A DNA stretch of 64,000 bases from Sclerodactyla briareus (GCA_026419785.1 JAODTK010005577.1:62001-126000), one strand, 5' to 3'; shown: positions 32,571-46,996, counted from the first letter of the stretch. A program made the numbers and translations. Notes: a model not told the origin generated them from the sequence alone.

Positions 32571-35500
32571 ATTTCGTGCTAATTAATCTAATCACTCCAT
32601 CTACCGTGTATCCAAGGACCTACTGTGCCATAACCAAATAACTATAGCACCCACGATTCAGTCCAAAATCCTTGGCTGACGGACATAAAAAACACGCGAA
32701 AATCACATAATATACTAATCACCCCACACACTACAAACAATATTTCATGAAGATCATTCTTACTCGTTCAGAGAAATCCTGCTACAAGAAAATGGGACAC
32801 GCACACACATATAAAACGCACATATACAAAGTGATCGCTTCATGGACTTTGTTCAGGCGAGACAATGAAAAGCAGTCTGAAACGCTGCCTCTGTATTTGA
32901 TAAATGGTGGTTGCAGAGGGAGGGGGGGGGGGGGGTTGTTAATTGTGGTTCCGTGTAAACGTTGCTATTTTTCGTTGATGTATTCGGTTGAAGTGTAACC
33001 CCGTCTACAGGCTGACGAGATAGCGTTTGATCATGTTTGCAGGATTTTGCCAACCACGAATTGGGTACAGCCTATTTCTGTCGCGAAAGTGGAAAAAATC
33101 TTCCCCTTCCCTTTCCACTCCGGTCACAGGAGGAAAGAGACTTTGAAGGAAACCCTAAAATGAAGAGTGTAGACGTTCGATTTGCACGGGCGTGATAATT
33201 TCTACACACGTTATGGCCCCCGAAGTCGATGGGTGAACCCACCTCTTGACAAACTTCCAGTTATAAGTTGCAACTTGACGGTGATATGGCAACAACTTAC
33301 ATTTAGGAAATGTGGAAGTAGGCCTACTTAATCTGTTCCCAGTTTCGAAATACCTGAATGGTCGCTGTTGGGCAATTACGTAACGACAAATCTGGCTCAC
33401 TGACACTGATTACTGGCAATAGCAACACTCTGACACTTACTGGTTTAGAGCAGTTTTGGAGCGCCTCTCAGTCATACTTTATACTAGGCTCACCATTGCG
33501 GGCGCTTGCTTTAATTGCCGAACAGATCAGAACTGGACATATGCAGGCGGGGAAGGAAAACTGGCGACGTATATATTCTAAAATTATTCTTGTGGACCTC
33601 GTTCAGAAAGACACTATCGTGTCCATTAACTTCAAATGATCTGCATGTTGTTAAGACCAAGTTCAGTACACATCTAAAGTGTTCTCAAATCGACAAGTTG
33701 GTAAAATCGCAAAAAAAAGCCGCAACTTTTGACCACCCGTGACCTGGAAATCACTGCTTTCCCGATAAACTTGCCGCTGGGTCGTAACCAGTTAGCCGGG
33801 TAGCTGCCCATAGGGTTTCATTGATGCCTTGGAGACATGTTTGTTGCACTGTGGTAATTATATCGATCATTGTGGTCCAAATTGCGCTTTTGGCCATCGA
33901 ATTCCAAGGTTTACTTTATTCTTTGCTACAAGGTCGAAGCTAGATTTGACATTGGAGTCATTAGACTATTAGGAAGCGTAATATTCTAACATGCAGGGAA
34001 ACAGCGGTGATTGGGATACGTTCTATGATGGTCAGTATTTAGGCATATGCGCGCATCTCGCCGCGAACGATCTATTTTCGTGTTGTGTCAGCCACAGTCC
34101 CGGTGGATTTGGGCTGGCCGCTGTACAGCGCTGCAGCCAAATATTTGAATTGGAGTGGCGTGAAAAATAAAATATTACGGTGTACGCAAAACGTATTCCT
34201 CACAAAAAGGCCGGAATACGATATCCCGGAATAGGGGAGGTCAAAAGTCGGGGCAACTCACTAGAGCTGTTCGTCATTGCCTGGTGGGGAGGCTTTCGTC
34301 GTCGAATCAGCTTCCGTGTGTAAAGAAAATTGTTTCTGAAGAGAAGAATGGATTGGATATGCGCATAGATTCGAAAGGTTTCTGATTGGCTAGTGTTGGT
34401 ATTGTATTGTAGCTATCATGTCTTTGGTATGGTGGGGATTTAGGGATTGGGGAAGTGTTTAGTCCACAACAGCATTCTTGATCCGAATTCGACCCGGAGT
34501 TGCTAGCCGGTTGGTAAAGTAGTGATGAAAAATAGACCCTTTTATCACGTGTCTTGCTCTATGGGTTGTTGACAGAAGTCGTTCGAATGAAAGACGTGTT
34601 TGGAACAAGACCTAATATTGTTGAAACCTGAAAAGGTTCAAAATACATAAGCTTGCCTCAGTAGCTGAATAGTGAGCAAGTTCGGTCGAATCTGGAATTT
34701 GAATGCTTTTCAAAAACTATTTCGGAAGGGAGCCGACACATTCCATTCATACGAATCACGTTGATTTCTCCAACTTCACATTCCTTCTTACATAAGTTTG
34801 AACAGTGTCATTACGACCATTGATATTAAGAGAGTGTTATTAGGGGTTTCGGGGACAATGTGGGGTCAATAGACAGAAAGCTTCTTCTGTGCCTATATAG
34901 GCCTTACAGTCGGTGCAATTACTGTTTGCACAGCGCCAGTATGTATAATATAAATATATATATCATATAGGAGATGTGAACAACTATCTGATACCGCCAC
35001 CGATGAGTCTACATATTTCAAAATGTTGGAGTAATTGTTTCGAAAGCTCCAACTGGAGGACAGAGTACTCACCCTGGCTGGCATTGGACTCTTGTGGCAT
35101 TGTAAAAGGAACCAGACAGCACCAGGCCTAACGATCTTCTTCCTCCCACCATTTTGTTCTTATTTGCAGCTGCACGTAGGCCCATATAATAGCATACAAT
35201 AGTATAATAAAGGACTGACAGCACAGTCTATTCCACGCCCCAGGTAATCATTTTGCGCGTCCCAAAGTCGATTGTCGGTTTGCCTTAGGTGGCAATATTT
35301 GCTTCCTTCGTCACTTAGTGCCTGAGTCAGAGGCATGTGTTCTCTTTCACCGTATTTTGGAGTTCAAGTTTCAACCTACTACATTCGAAGGGGACTGGGT
35401 GGATGCTCTAGATACTTTGCACAACTGTACATCTAGGACTAATTTATTGCGATCATTAGTGCTATTGCTATTGCCGATTTAGGTAGAGTTCGTTCAGAGC

Positions 35501-36869
35501 GGGTTCTTTCAATAAATTTCCGAATTCTGGTCAGTGTGCGACTGTCGGAAAATATGGTATGTACGGGACACCAAACAAAAGGGGCGATAAGCTTGTCTAT
35601 TTATTTACGATTTCAGTTTGATGTGTCCTTCAGTTAATTTGGCGGGAGATCTGAGGTTGATATCACCTGGTATTATCAACATGTTTTCAATCGACTTATG
35701 GCATGTCTGGCGGAATGATTGCGAATTTCTGATATATAGAAGGTTCATTCAATACTCCTGTACGAGGAAAGAAGATCAAGAAACCGCAACATTCATTTTT
35801 TTTTTTTTTTTTTTTTTTTGTCTCGTTTGTGTTGCGCCCCACTTGATCTCGCGACAGCGAATCAAGCGGCCAAGGCCACGGGGGCATCACAGTAACGGAA
35901 CTAACCGCGCTTCGCTTTGCTGTGTAGGGTCTGCCAGACAGTAATGTTAGTGTGTTAATCCCCTATTACGGCACAATATTCGTTAGAATTGCAATAACTC
36001 TGAAAACGTGGTAAGCTATCACCCAGTTATCAATAAACTGAAAGAGATTTCCCGCTTTCTTCATTCATTCCACTTCAAAACGATATTTTCCCAGGTACCG
36101 ACGGCCTTTTTCGGCTAAAAAAAATATTTCGAATGAATTCTCAGTAGAGAATCGGTAGATTTAACAAATTTATAAGCAGTGGGGTGTACAAGAATTGCAG
36201 TCATTGGGAAACTCCGTGTTATTGGTCCAGTTTGAGCTGTTTAATAGAGGGTTCTTTGTGGTCGAACTGCCAATGTTAAACTTATTCTGATTGGACAATG
36301 GGAGACAGACGGTTTTAGGTCCAATAAAAAATCGCACTAGAAATTTCCACAGGGTCCCATTGCCTTAGGGTTGCCAACTGATTTTTGTAATAGTGAATGG
36401 GCGCTAGGCAGCAAATATCGAAATTTCAGAGTTATTAGCATGTTTCATTACATTAATGTAAGGTTACTAAAATTTATAATGTGTGCATGTCTATTTTTAT
36501 GTCAGTCGAATTATTCACATACGAAGTAAAGTTAAGGTGAATATCGAGAGGCATATATGTTGGCAAGTAAACTGACCTGCGCGAAGCAAGCGAGCCTAGT
36601 TTTCATAACGCCACGGAACGTTGTCGAATACATGTGATTATTAGGGAGGATTATGCGCTGGTAATATAGATCAATGTATTATAATCCATATCCCGACGGC
36701 ATTTTTTATCAATACACATCTAAAAGGTGCTATATCGGGAAGTTTGTTTACGTGGGTCAGCATAGGCTTATGGCCGGGTTGTAAATATTAAGCATCGCAG
36801 TGGGAGGTCGGGCGAGGTCAACAATGGCGAGAGATATGTTAGCCAGCTGTCCTTTTTTTTAATGTTCCA
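32571..36869. other. unassigned 4.3-kb stretch
   Basis: No coding domain could be recognised in any frame and no known repeat was found. It contains G14 (32922-32935), a 24-base poly(T) (35796-35819) and a short TA-rich patch near 34950. Frames at 33155-33406, 33358-33639 and 35618-35944 are not supported. Confidence 0.4.
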
Positions 36870-39790
36870 AAGTATCAGGCACAAGTTTGATGAGTTGCGA
36901 TTTGGTCAAGGAAGACAAGCCTGACGTAATTGGTATTACAGAGGCGGGTTGAACAGTGATATTTCACAGCGAAGCACTTCCTGGTTATGTTGTTTTAGGC
37001 AAGATAGGACGGATACTCTCCGTGGCGTTGGTGTGGAGTTTTGTTGTATGTGAAAGGCTGCTTGAATAGTGTTGAGAGGCCGGATATCTGGTTGTGAGTT
37101 TTGTCAACTTTCTGTTGGTGTGAAATTCCGTCTAACTCATCCGGTTCTTTCCAGTTCTGTATTAGTTGGCGTTGTGTACCGTTCTCCAAATAGCTTGAAG
37201 ACAACAAATCTCTTATTTCCGACATGCTTTTACGAAGTTTCTAGGAGAGTACAATTATTAAGGTTGATTTCAATTATCCAGATAATTCTTGGTCTGATGG
37301 TACAAGTGGCAGTCATGATCTGGCTTTTTCAATGTAACGCAGGATTGTTTCCTTTTCTCAGCATGTACATTTCACCAGAAAGCAATAATATTGTCGATTA
37401 GTTTTGAGCAGTGACCAGATTCTGAGATAACGTAGAGAGTTGGGTAAGATCGATGCAAGTGATCACGATATTTTAGCTTTCAATGTGTCTTGTTCCGTCC
37501 ATATCCCAAAGACGTGTAGAGCTTGTTCCGGTTCGGAAAGGCCAATGTCGATGGCCTTTCTAGGTTATTTAGCGAAATAGATTGGCGTTAACGGTAAAAT
37601 GATGAGAAATAGAAAGTACGAATGCTGTTTGCTCTTGGAATGGTTTCATTAAAAGTTAACGGGTTACTGAAAGTTTACGTTCCATGGAGGAAACGTTCGC
37701 AGTAGTAAGAACAAGGCGGCCTTCTTGGATGAATAGTTAAGTTTTCCTGGTCATCAAACCGTAAGCGACACTTTATGGCGACTTTATCGTTCGTCTGGGT
37801 CCGTGTCTGATAGAGCATTTCAAAGTTACAGCAAAGCTTGCCAGCGTTTAGTTTCTTTCAGCGTTTAGTTTTTCGTGGCCTCTAAAACGGGATTTTGAGA
37901 GGCAGATGTGCCTCATAATATTCAAGGAGAATCTCGTGCATTTTTCTCTTATGTGAGGGGGACGGAAGCAGAAAGGCAATGGACAGCATTGGTCCTTTTA
38001 TAGATTCCGACTCGGGTAGTACAATTAGCGATAGCCAGGAGATGGCTTAGGTTCTCCATAAATTATTTCTCGTCTGTGTTTTTACTATGAGACTTGGGAT
38101 AATTTTGGAGACCTAGTTGTCGTGGTTTCTCCGCACAGTAGTAATTGGTAATATGGTGTGCTAGCCGCTTTAGAAAAAGGAAGAAACTGCAGAAGAAGCC
38201 CAAAAGTGATAAAGCTCCTGAGATCCGACGGAGTTATCATTTCCTCCTAAATCCTTGCCGCGAGTTGTCTGTTTAATTAGCTATTATTTTCAATAAGACT
38301 ACTGCAAGAAGGTATTGTTCGGATGATTGGAGGGAGAGGCCAAATGTTTCTCCTATTTTCAAGAAAGGTAAACGGTCTCGTCCTTGTAATTACAGGCAGG
38401 CGCCAGTCTTACAGTGTTGTCTGCAAGGTCAATGGAATCAATCATTCGGTGATCATTATGGTGATTATTTCAATGAGCCTAGTCTGATTAGGGATTCTCA
38501 GCATGGGGTTAGGAAGAATCGTAGTTGTTTGAATAATCTTATACGAATTTGCTGAAGTGGAAGATGTTACATGTTCTGTTGACAAACGGCAATGCTTGTT
38601 ATATAATTTTCATGGACTTTCAGAAAGCTTTTGACAAGGTTCCTCATGAGCGTCTCTTGCTCAAGTTGGAGAGATTTGCATTGAGGGGAATGTCCTTAAG
38701 TGGATTCGTGAGGGGCGTCATAATAGGGAAACAAAGAGTTGTCTATAATGGGCTGTAGCTTCTTGGGCAAACAGGTCACTAGTGGTGTTCCCCAGGGAAC
38801 CGTTCTCGGGCACGTTACTCTTTATGGGTTATTGACGATCTTGAAGGGTTCTGTTCATTCCAGGGTTAGGAAGTTCGAAGACGATACCAGTTGTATCGGG
38901 CGGTTGCTTCGAACGTTGCTGCTGAAATTGTTTAAAGGGATCTGGCATAAGTGCCAAATGGATCTTCCAACTGGCAACTGTTTTCAATGTCGGACAAGTG
39001 CAAAGTTATTCATGTTGTTTTTCACAATCGAAACGCTTCCTTCAAGTTGAATGGCAAAACCAAAATATTCAGGAGGGAATTTCAGAAAAAAGATCTTGGG
39101 GTTTGTTTGATTCTTTTTGGATGAAACCATCTAAGCAGTGTTCGAACGAAGCTGCTAGTAGAAGAGGTAATTGGATTCTGGCTTGATAGACGTGGCACTC
39201 AGTTTCTTTATAATGATATGTTGTCAGGCTGTTTAGCAACTGGTGAGACCGCCCTGGAATTATTCTGTACAAGTGTGGGATCCTTACTTTGCAAAAAAGA
39301 CAAGCAGGTTATGAAAAAGTTTGGCGTTCAGGGTAGGGCAAATAGAATGATTGACTGTCTGAAAATTTATCCTACGAGGGAAAAGATTAAGGGGTCTCGG
39401 TCTAATACCATGGAGCTGAGGCGAAAATTCGGGTGGATACTTGATTCAGTTTTCAAAATGGTCCATGGACTCGACGGGCTGTCTCCCTAACTTCTTAATT
39501 TTCCCATTTACGCAAATAAAGGCCACTGTATCAAAGCTTGTGGCAAGCGCTGCAGATTGGACTTCGTAAAGTTTCTTCCCAGAGAGTGATCAGTGCGTGG
39601 AATTGTCTTCCTGAAAATGTGTTCTGTCTAGAGTGGGAATGCGTTCAAGAACAGTTTGATTATTTCAGGAATCAAAGGCGAATTATCGTGGTTTTGTTCA
39701 TTTTTTTTTTCCTGGGATGTTGTGACTCCGGTGTCGTTTATGACGATTTTTGCCGTCTGACACCTTATATTCACTAAAACTAAATAACTG
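36870..39790 (+). mobile_element. nearly full-length but decayed CR1/jockey-type LINE
   Basis: Plus strand, about 2.9 kb, ORF2 broken by many stops and frameshifts. The endonuclease part shows KPDVIGITEAG (36917-36950), SVLVGVVYRSPNS (about 37163-37200) and VDFNYPDNSW (37263-37292). The RT part shows VSPIFKKGKRS (about 38346-38380), FMDFQKAFDKVPHERLLLKL (about 38607-38668), TSGVPQGTVLG (about 38778-38810) and KFEDDTS (about 38872), where the catalytic FADD has become FEDD. The C-terminal part shows RMIDCLK, TMELRRKFG and RVISAWNCLPENV (about 39583-39622). The 3' end is short, with CACTAAAACTAAATAACTG. Its 3' region matches 5233-5705. ORF1 was not recognised. Confidence 0.85.
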
Positions 39791-42700
39791 GGGCGTATAC
39801 AATTAGTACTACTATTTGGCCTATGCCGAGTTCGCCAACCGTAAACACTACTAACTTAGGCCGCCCGAGTTTTTCGCGCCGCCAGCCAGCCCGCATATCG
39901 TACCGGTAGAGCGAAGCAGCTACGTCATTGATCTCGGGTCACCTTGATCTCCCGAGCGTTCACCACTCAAAAGAGTTGATCCGGAGCACGTCACAGGATT
40001 GATCTCCCCAGACTGCACAGAGGGAGAAGCAATTGGGACTCTAGTAAACTCTGCCCAATCCAACCCATCCCCATGGAGAGAAATAAATATGAAATCGATA
40101 TAGGATCAGACATCGCCGGTACGGGCGGCGATCAGGGGCGGGGGGGGGGGGGGGGGTTGGAGCGGACGGGGGGCGTCCCCTCAATTATTTTGGTTGAGGG
40201 GGAACGCGATGCAGTTTTCTCCCAATATTTGAGCCCGTCTTTTCCGGACACTGTGATCTGGACATTTACAGCAGCAACCGTGTTTTTTGTTTAAACAAAT
40301 ACATAAGACCTAAATGATCAAGTTTTTATTTATGTACTGGTAGTGTGCGGACTGGATGTGCCTTGTGCCGACATATGATGTGCCTCTAACAAAAGAGGTC
40401 TGAAATTTAATCCGGGTTGTTCTGATTATCACATGAAAAAAAGGGTTCTCTTCAACAATATGTGATAAGAATTGGGGCTTACCAGCTTGGTGTGTGGTTT
40501 CTCATCTATGGACCAGCGGCGATTGAACTGAGGTAGCCTAGGCTATCAGACTGCTTGGATTTTCAACGCATGTTTTTCTACGAGGATAATGCTACTCGGG
40601 AGCGCCATGTATCTCGGGCATGCATCATATCATGGGTTGGGGAAGTACAGCTAAAAAGCTAGCTAAATGTCGCAACATTTCGAGTGAGATCCTGTTTTTA
40701 CTGTTTGAAGCACAAATGGTTGAATATGCTGGCCAAAAAGATGGGGCAGTGATATGACCGAGGTCTGACAAATTGTTCAAATTTCACGATTACAGAATTT
40801 GTGATCACAAAATGGCCAGATTACGAGCTTGGTACATGTAGCCTAAAACCCCGAGAGAGGTCATTTCCGGCCATCTGGGGGGGCTTGCGCAACCTTTTTT
40901 TTTTTTTTAATAGAGTATTCAGCAATCAATTATGACGTCAGAACACTTGTTTTGCAGAGTGAATTGAGTGGTGCACGGTGCACATATAAGCCAATAAAAT
41001 AGCTCTCGAAGATTCGGCAGGGAGGAAACGCCACAAATTCGTGCAAAGACATGATTCAAAAATTCAGATGAGGAAAAGTTCATATCCAAAGATTGCCTGA
41101 TGTTTCGATAGAATGTCCAAGAGTGTAAAACTTTCGCGCGCGCTTCGCGTATAGTCTTAACTCTGGCCACCTGTCTCGTCTCCGAATGGGAGCGTACCTC
41201 CCATGCGCCACTGGTCCGCAAATAGGCTAAAAATGGGCGACGTAATCTCTGAGTAAAGAAAAACTCAGGCCTACTAAGTTAATAGGTCCAGAGGGTTCAG
41301 TGCAATGTCGTGTGGGTCAAATTAGATTCTGCAAAATCTCGCGCTTCGTGCAAAATGGTGGTTGTTATTGCCCATTTCCGTTGCTCATTTCAGAACACTT
41401 TGCCACGCATTTTAGAAATGTTTCTCACAGCACCCAACGACACCTTGAAATGGATCCCTGAGGCGATAGTTTCGGAGAACCTTTCCTAAAGTAACAATTT
41501 GTTATTCAATTTTATGAATGCTACTGTTAAAAGTACGCAATTACGGTACCGATTACCGATATATTAGATATATACCGTGATTAGAGATATGGGCAGTCTA
41601 GCATCTGCTCAAAATCGAACCGGTATCCGGATTATCAGAATTTACGCAAAATACACACCGGTATCTTGAAGATCAGGCTATACATCAAAATCTAAAGCTG
41701 TATTATGTCCATCTCCTCTCAGCTTTTTGGTGTGTTTATATCATGCGTATATCGAGAAGCTCCCATCCATAGATTCTTTTCGTTTCGTTTATTGTTTTTC
41801 CACAGTAAGGTTTTTAACAATATCAAGAAAACAAGGTCAGAAATAAGAACAAATATTCGTTACTTCTAACGAATACTTGTGCATGGGCGCTGCCATTTTA
41901 ACTATATTACCCAGAATTCCTTTGAGCCTTTGTGTGTATTGTCAATTGAGGCTTGTTCAACCTTCTTCACACTCCCTGTGTGGACTGTTAAATCGTAGAA
42001 AGGTCATATTCGTGAAGATGGCTATCACATCCACGAAAACGCCTTGTCTGTTTGAGAGTTCTCCACGCCGTTCTTGAAATATTCAAGATGTTGTCATCTA
42101 ACGATTGTAATTCAAAATAATAGAACCAGTCCAATCGTTTCTTATCGAGCGATTGTGTCAGGAAAAACAGTTGTGTTCAAACGTATGAAATCGTGTAGAA
42201 TATGAAGCCTCTGAAAGAAAATAATAAGAATGGCTAAGTCTGGTCTCTGTTCAATATCGCAATATGTACGCAATAATATTTCGTCTCGTGATGAAAACGT
42301 TCCTGCGGTTACTTGTGAACTTACCATCAGATTCAACTTACAGGTTTCATCATTTCGTGGTCTGGTTGTTATTGTGTGCATCGCATTAGTGACTAACTGG
42401 GATGATATGGAAAAGATGCGGAAAATACCAAAATAACATTCAGGTAACGGTCATTATCAAAGTGATTAATTACCTGCACTGGGATAGAGGGTGCTTTTTT
42501 AATTTGTACCTTCTAATGTGTTCTCATCCACCAATGTTCATAGCGCCCCCTTACAAACTACAACGACTCGGTTCAGTCCGTGTATTGTATGCCTTACTGT
42601 AGCGAAGAGAAATGTGTTATGTTGGGGTTGTGTGGAGCCTCATCAATGATTTCCGGGCAATACTTCCGAGCCATTCTGATAGTAAACTCACAATATGTAT

Positions 42701-43849
42701 CAGCATAATTGGATAGGTTATGCATTGATTAGTAGATGATGTATCACATGATAGTGGCTCCAGTCTGTATCACTGAATAATTCGGTCAAGTGATCTTTAC
42801 AAGCTGCAATATCATTATATGCAGAGCACTGCCGAATAAACATTGATGGCAGGTTTTTGCTTCTTTGTCTTCATGACAGAAGAATTGCGTGACTTTACCT
42901 ATTCCACAAAAAATAACCGAATGAAAGGCTTTGTTAATTCTCATCGAGGTTACCACAGTTAACAGCCTATTACGCCGCTCTTACTAGGCTCGCGAATGCG
43001 TGGAAAGTGCGGAAAGCAAATCGCCAGGCAAATCCCCAGATAGGCGAATCGCGGAATCGCGTAGGTCTTTACAAAGCACTTGACTAGCGAAATGAAATCG
43101 CGAAGGGGAACACTGATGAGAGGCTATTCAGCGCCAAAACGGACAAGAAACGTGGCGCTATGATGCCCAGAGTAGTAAAGCACATAAAATTAGGCAAGAT
43201 GCCATTATAGCCGGAGGAACTATACCTCTTATGAGGAAGAAAAACAGATGCGAACGCAGTCGTCGACGGCAGTCCACCCATCAACGACAACGGATATAGG
43301 CTATTGCATATAGGCCTACGGGTCATCCTAAACACGTATGCTCTACATTCGAAGTGTGCATGTATGAGTGACATGATTCAAGACATGACTGACATTTGTT
43401 TCCGGAGAAGTTGTCCAAGTATTTTCGAGTTCATTACTATGCCTTTGGGGGTCAAAGAAGGCCGAAAATATACTTTTCCGGGTTGGTCGTTTCCTCCCGA
43501 GTGATTGCGGAGATTCTCGAGATCTTGGGGTCAATTCACTCCGACCAGCGTATAAAACGCTTCAACATCTATCATGCCGGCCTTATTCAAACCAGGACAA
43601 CAGTAGAATAAGGCAAAGACTATGTAGGCCTATTGAACAGGCGAAATGAAGGGAATTGCATGATGTATGTGACACATGTCCTATTTGTAAGCAAAAATAC
43701 TGACTGCTCAGGTATTACGGTGTTTTTTTTTTTTTCCCACGATCGCGTTTCTATCTTTCATCAAAATACTCCAAATCGCTCGTTCGCATTGATGGAGGAG
43801 AGTTGGTGTGCAGAAACAAACATGTATTGGCCATGTAGCAAGTATCAAC
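39791..43849. other. unassigned 4-kb stretch
   Basis: No domain or repeat recognised. It has G17 at 40140-40156 and a poly(T) near 40898-40909. Frames at 40919-41221, 42142-42436, 43084-43374 and 43304-43611 overlap one another and show no domain. Confidence 0.4.
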
Positions 43850-45075
43850 TGTTTCTTGACGGCATTCTCTCCATCAGTCCAGCAATGCTTGGAGGGAGCT
43901 TGTTCCATTTAGATACGGTCCTTAATTGGAAAGAGGAGCCCCTCGCGACATCTACACAGTAAAATTTATTTGATGATTGTGTGTTGGAACGAGTGTCACT
44001 AGTATGGAAAAGGAAAATACCATGAGTGGGAATTTCTAATTTGCCATGAAGAATTTTATTGCAGGTGATGATGTCAGCAAAATCTCTCCCTATGTTCGAG
44101 AGAGTCCCCATTTTCAGAGATAGAGAATATCATGTAAAATCTATCGGCACGCCTGTAGCGGCCCCAGTGACCTATCTACCAGCCTGGTTTGAAAACCTTT
44201 GATCGATTTTTTCTTTTATCAGTCACAGTATCATGGGACCAGACGTGGGAAGGCATATCTTTTGCGGACGCCACTAAATTATGTATGTAAGCACTTCTTT
44301 AAACTGTCTAGGACGACCATGGAAATTCTGGAGAAGGAAAATTTGAATGACCTGGTAGCCTTGCAAGCCGTGATCACTGTGAGAGTGCAGGACCAACTTG
44401 GAATCCAAAATAACTAGTGGGTTTTTTTGAAAAGGTCTGGGTGTGGCCCCGAAAAGACTTAAACAACTTTAAAGGCTTGTTTTTTCAGGGTAGTGGTGAG
44501 TACGTAAAATTTGGATGGATTGAAGAACATACGCCAGTCTTTAGACCACTTGGTCCAGGGAGTCCAATCAGCACTGAAGTGCTCATTGAGTGGTCAGGGG
44601 AGTCGTCGGGTCTGTACAAAGATGCTTCCATCAAGCAAAAAGACGGACCTTAGAAGACACACAGTTATGGAGATAATTAATATAACAAAGAAAGAATAAT
44701 GGACCCAGAACAGTGCCTGTGGGGCCTTAACGAAAGGACCTCTCGAGAAGTTTCCCCATCGATAACAGTTCTTTGGGGCGGATATAAGGAAGGATTTTTG
44801 CCACTGGAGGTGGTTCCTCTACGACCGCAGAATTTCTTTTGTAGATAAGATGTTTGTGAGAGACTTTATCGAATGCTTTGGAAAAAATCAAGTAATATCC
44901 CATCTACCTGGGAACGACCATTGGATAGAGTTTGCCAAGTCATTACAAGTGAGAGGAAGTTGGCTAACGGTGGATTTTTGCTTACGAAAGCCATGCGGCA
45001 AAGGGGGTGATTAGTATTTATTCGTCTCAAGGTTGATGATGCCTTTGACGGCTTTAGGTATTAGCACCTTTTCAT
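43850..45075 (-). mobile_element. decayed LINE reverse transcriptase
   Basis: Minus-strand reading gives HGFRKQKSTVSQL, LTCNDLANSIQ, LDFSKAFDKVSHKHLI (RT block with F-x-KAFD), FLCYINYLHNCVSSKVRLFA (catalytic FADD region, broken just after RLFA), WRMFFNPSKFYVLTT, then GDFADII/TCNKILHGKLEIPTHG and QLRTVSKWNKLPPS near 43900. This is a continuous RT-to-C-terminus series of about 1.2 kb in a CR1/jockey-like LINE, with many frame breaks. Confidence 0.8.
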
Positions 45076-45489
45076 AGTGTCATCTAATCGGCGAGCTGTC
45101 GCGCGCGACACACGCATTCGAATTGTCACCGACAATTCGATTTTTGTAGCGACCCGCGAAAAAAAGTTCGCCTATTCGTGCATTCATTTCATGCTATTCA
45201 GAAGTCGGCGGTAACATCGGCATCGCACCACAATGCATCGGGACCTCGCGCCCTTTGGACATGGTTCAAATTTTTGGTTATCGGTTTGGCATCGAGTGCG
45301 CATATTCGCAGGGATGTCGCACAGTGGGCTACCGAACATCCTAATGAATATCATTAGGTCGCAACGCTCGCACCCAGGCCGACGATTTTTGATGTCGGGC
45401 CAACAGCTTGTTTTTTTTATGGGGCATCACATTATGATTCCACGCAAATTCCCCATTTTGCATACATGTAGGTCTACCGGTACGTATCA
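45076..45489. other. unassigned sequence with GC-rich words
   Basis: Contains GGCGAGCTGTCGCGCGCGACA and AGAAGTCGGCGG; similar words (reversed or direct) occur at 46398-46450, on the other side of the LINE end at 45490-46397. A pair of flanking repeats is possible but not shown. Confidence 0.3.
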
Positions 45490-46138
45490 AATGCTATTGG
45501 CATTTATATGGCCTACATAATCTCTGGTCATCACGGGTTGAGAAAAACGAAAAACAAAATGCAACTATCTCAGGCCGAATTGGACTCATGCCAACTCCAT
45601 GCTTTATGGTGTACTCTGCCCAGATATCAAAACTACAAAAAATACAAAACATTGCTGCGAGAATCATCATCAGGGCTGACAAACGTACCTCAATGACCCT
45701 GATTCGTAAGGAGCTTCACTGGCTACCGATCCATGCCCGCATAGATTTAAAATCCTCATTCTTGTATTCCGTGCCATCAAGTTCGGCAAACCAGCATAAC
45801 ATCTCGATGTCCTGGATCCTCCACTAGTACCAGGCCCTTACGATCATCACAGCAGCCTGCGAGTCTTCAACCCCCAGTAACAAGATTGAAATCGTTTGAC
45901 GACCGCAGTTTCCGGTACTTCGCCCCCTTCTGTGGAAAACGCTCTCCCAGCAAGTCTCGAGTGCATGAGCTCCTTCGACTCTTTCAAGCGTGGACTTCAA
46001 GACCATTTGTTTTGTTTAGTACTAGCTTTTGTGTCTTGTATGTATATATATATATATAATATATATATATATATATAATATATATATATATATAGTATAT
46101 ATATATATATATATTATATATATATATATTATATATAT

Positions 46139-46171
<33 letters not shown>

Positions 46172-46316
46172 CTATATATATATTATATATATATCTATAT
46201 ATATATTATATATATTTTTTTTTTTTTTTTTTCTAGTCACCCGTAAAGCGCTTTGAGCAGCCTTGGGTTGGATTCCGCGCTATATCAACTGTAAATGCTC
46301 TATTATTATTATTATA

Positions 46317-46382
<66 letters not shown>

Positions 46383-46397
46383 TATTATTATATTATA
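45490..46397 (+). mobile_element. L2-type LINE 3' end with (ATT)n tail
   Basis: Plus strand in shifting frames gives KLQKIQNIAARIIIRADKR, LIRKELHWLPIHARIDLK, DRSFRYFAP, SFKRGLQDHLF. This is the conserved C-terminus of L2/CR1 LINE ORF2. The 3' UTR has AAAGCGCTTTGAGCAGCC and GCGCTATATCAACTGTAAATG followed by (TTA)n. The UTR is expanded by a (TA)n tract (about 46039-46215) and poly(T) (46216-46232). Same type as 2136-2600, and its tail resembles that of the SINE at 4106-4501. Confidence 0.85.
46039..46232. repeat. (TA)n microsatellite and poly(T)
   Basis: About 175 bases of TA with short interruptions, then about 17 T. Apparent long frames here are artefacts. Confidence 0.95.
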
Positions 46398-46996
46398 AGC
46401 TCGCCGATGCGATGCGGTGCATTGCAGGCGCATCGCCAGAAGTCGGCGGATAGAGATCGTTAGAAGCTCGTCTGTCGTTGTCACCATGGTAGCCAAAATA
46501 AAACTGCATTGTCGGCAATCAAAACGAACAGTAGCGATGGTACCAAATCAGTCAAACATATATAGACACAACCGAAACCTACCCTACAATCATGGGACTG
46601 ACGGCCGACAGGTACGACACATCAGCCACAGCCACACAGTTTTTCAGTCACATGAGAGAAACCTGCGGGTCATGCACTCCCCCTAAAATAGCGAGATGGT
46701 GGGGGGGGGGGGGGCAACAGCAGGTGATGACTATATAACTGGGTCGAGCGCTGCAACGGGATCACGCGCAACTGACATATAAATGTTCGTCGGTAGCAGG
46801 TAGAGATTTTTATTGAAAAATAATGGAAATAAACCTAAATTTGAAAAAAAAAGGACTTTCACTTCAGCCAACCAGTTGTGGTTACGATAATATCCTATGA
46901 CAGCAGAGCGGCACCATTGCGTTGCCGCCGCCGCGTAGGATTCTTTTCGGAATTAATCATTAATAAATGCAAACTAGTGATTTCCAGATGGCCATT
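46398..46996. other. unassigned sequence
   Basis: Contains G14 at 46701-46714. A plus-strand frame (46417-46686) has no recognised domain. Confidence 0.4.

Noticed and set aside
41890..41925. ZNF143-like promoter motif (ACTATATTACCCAGAAT)
   Set aside because: Differs from the consensus at several bases, and no gene start is recognisable nearby.
46029..46496. frames rich in Y, I and N
   Set aside because: Translations of (TA)n and (TTA)n repeats in a LINE 3' end.
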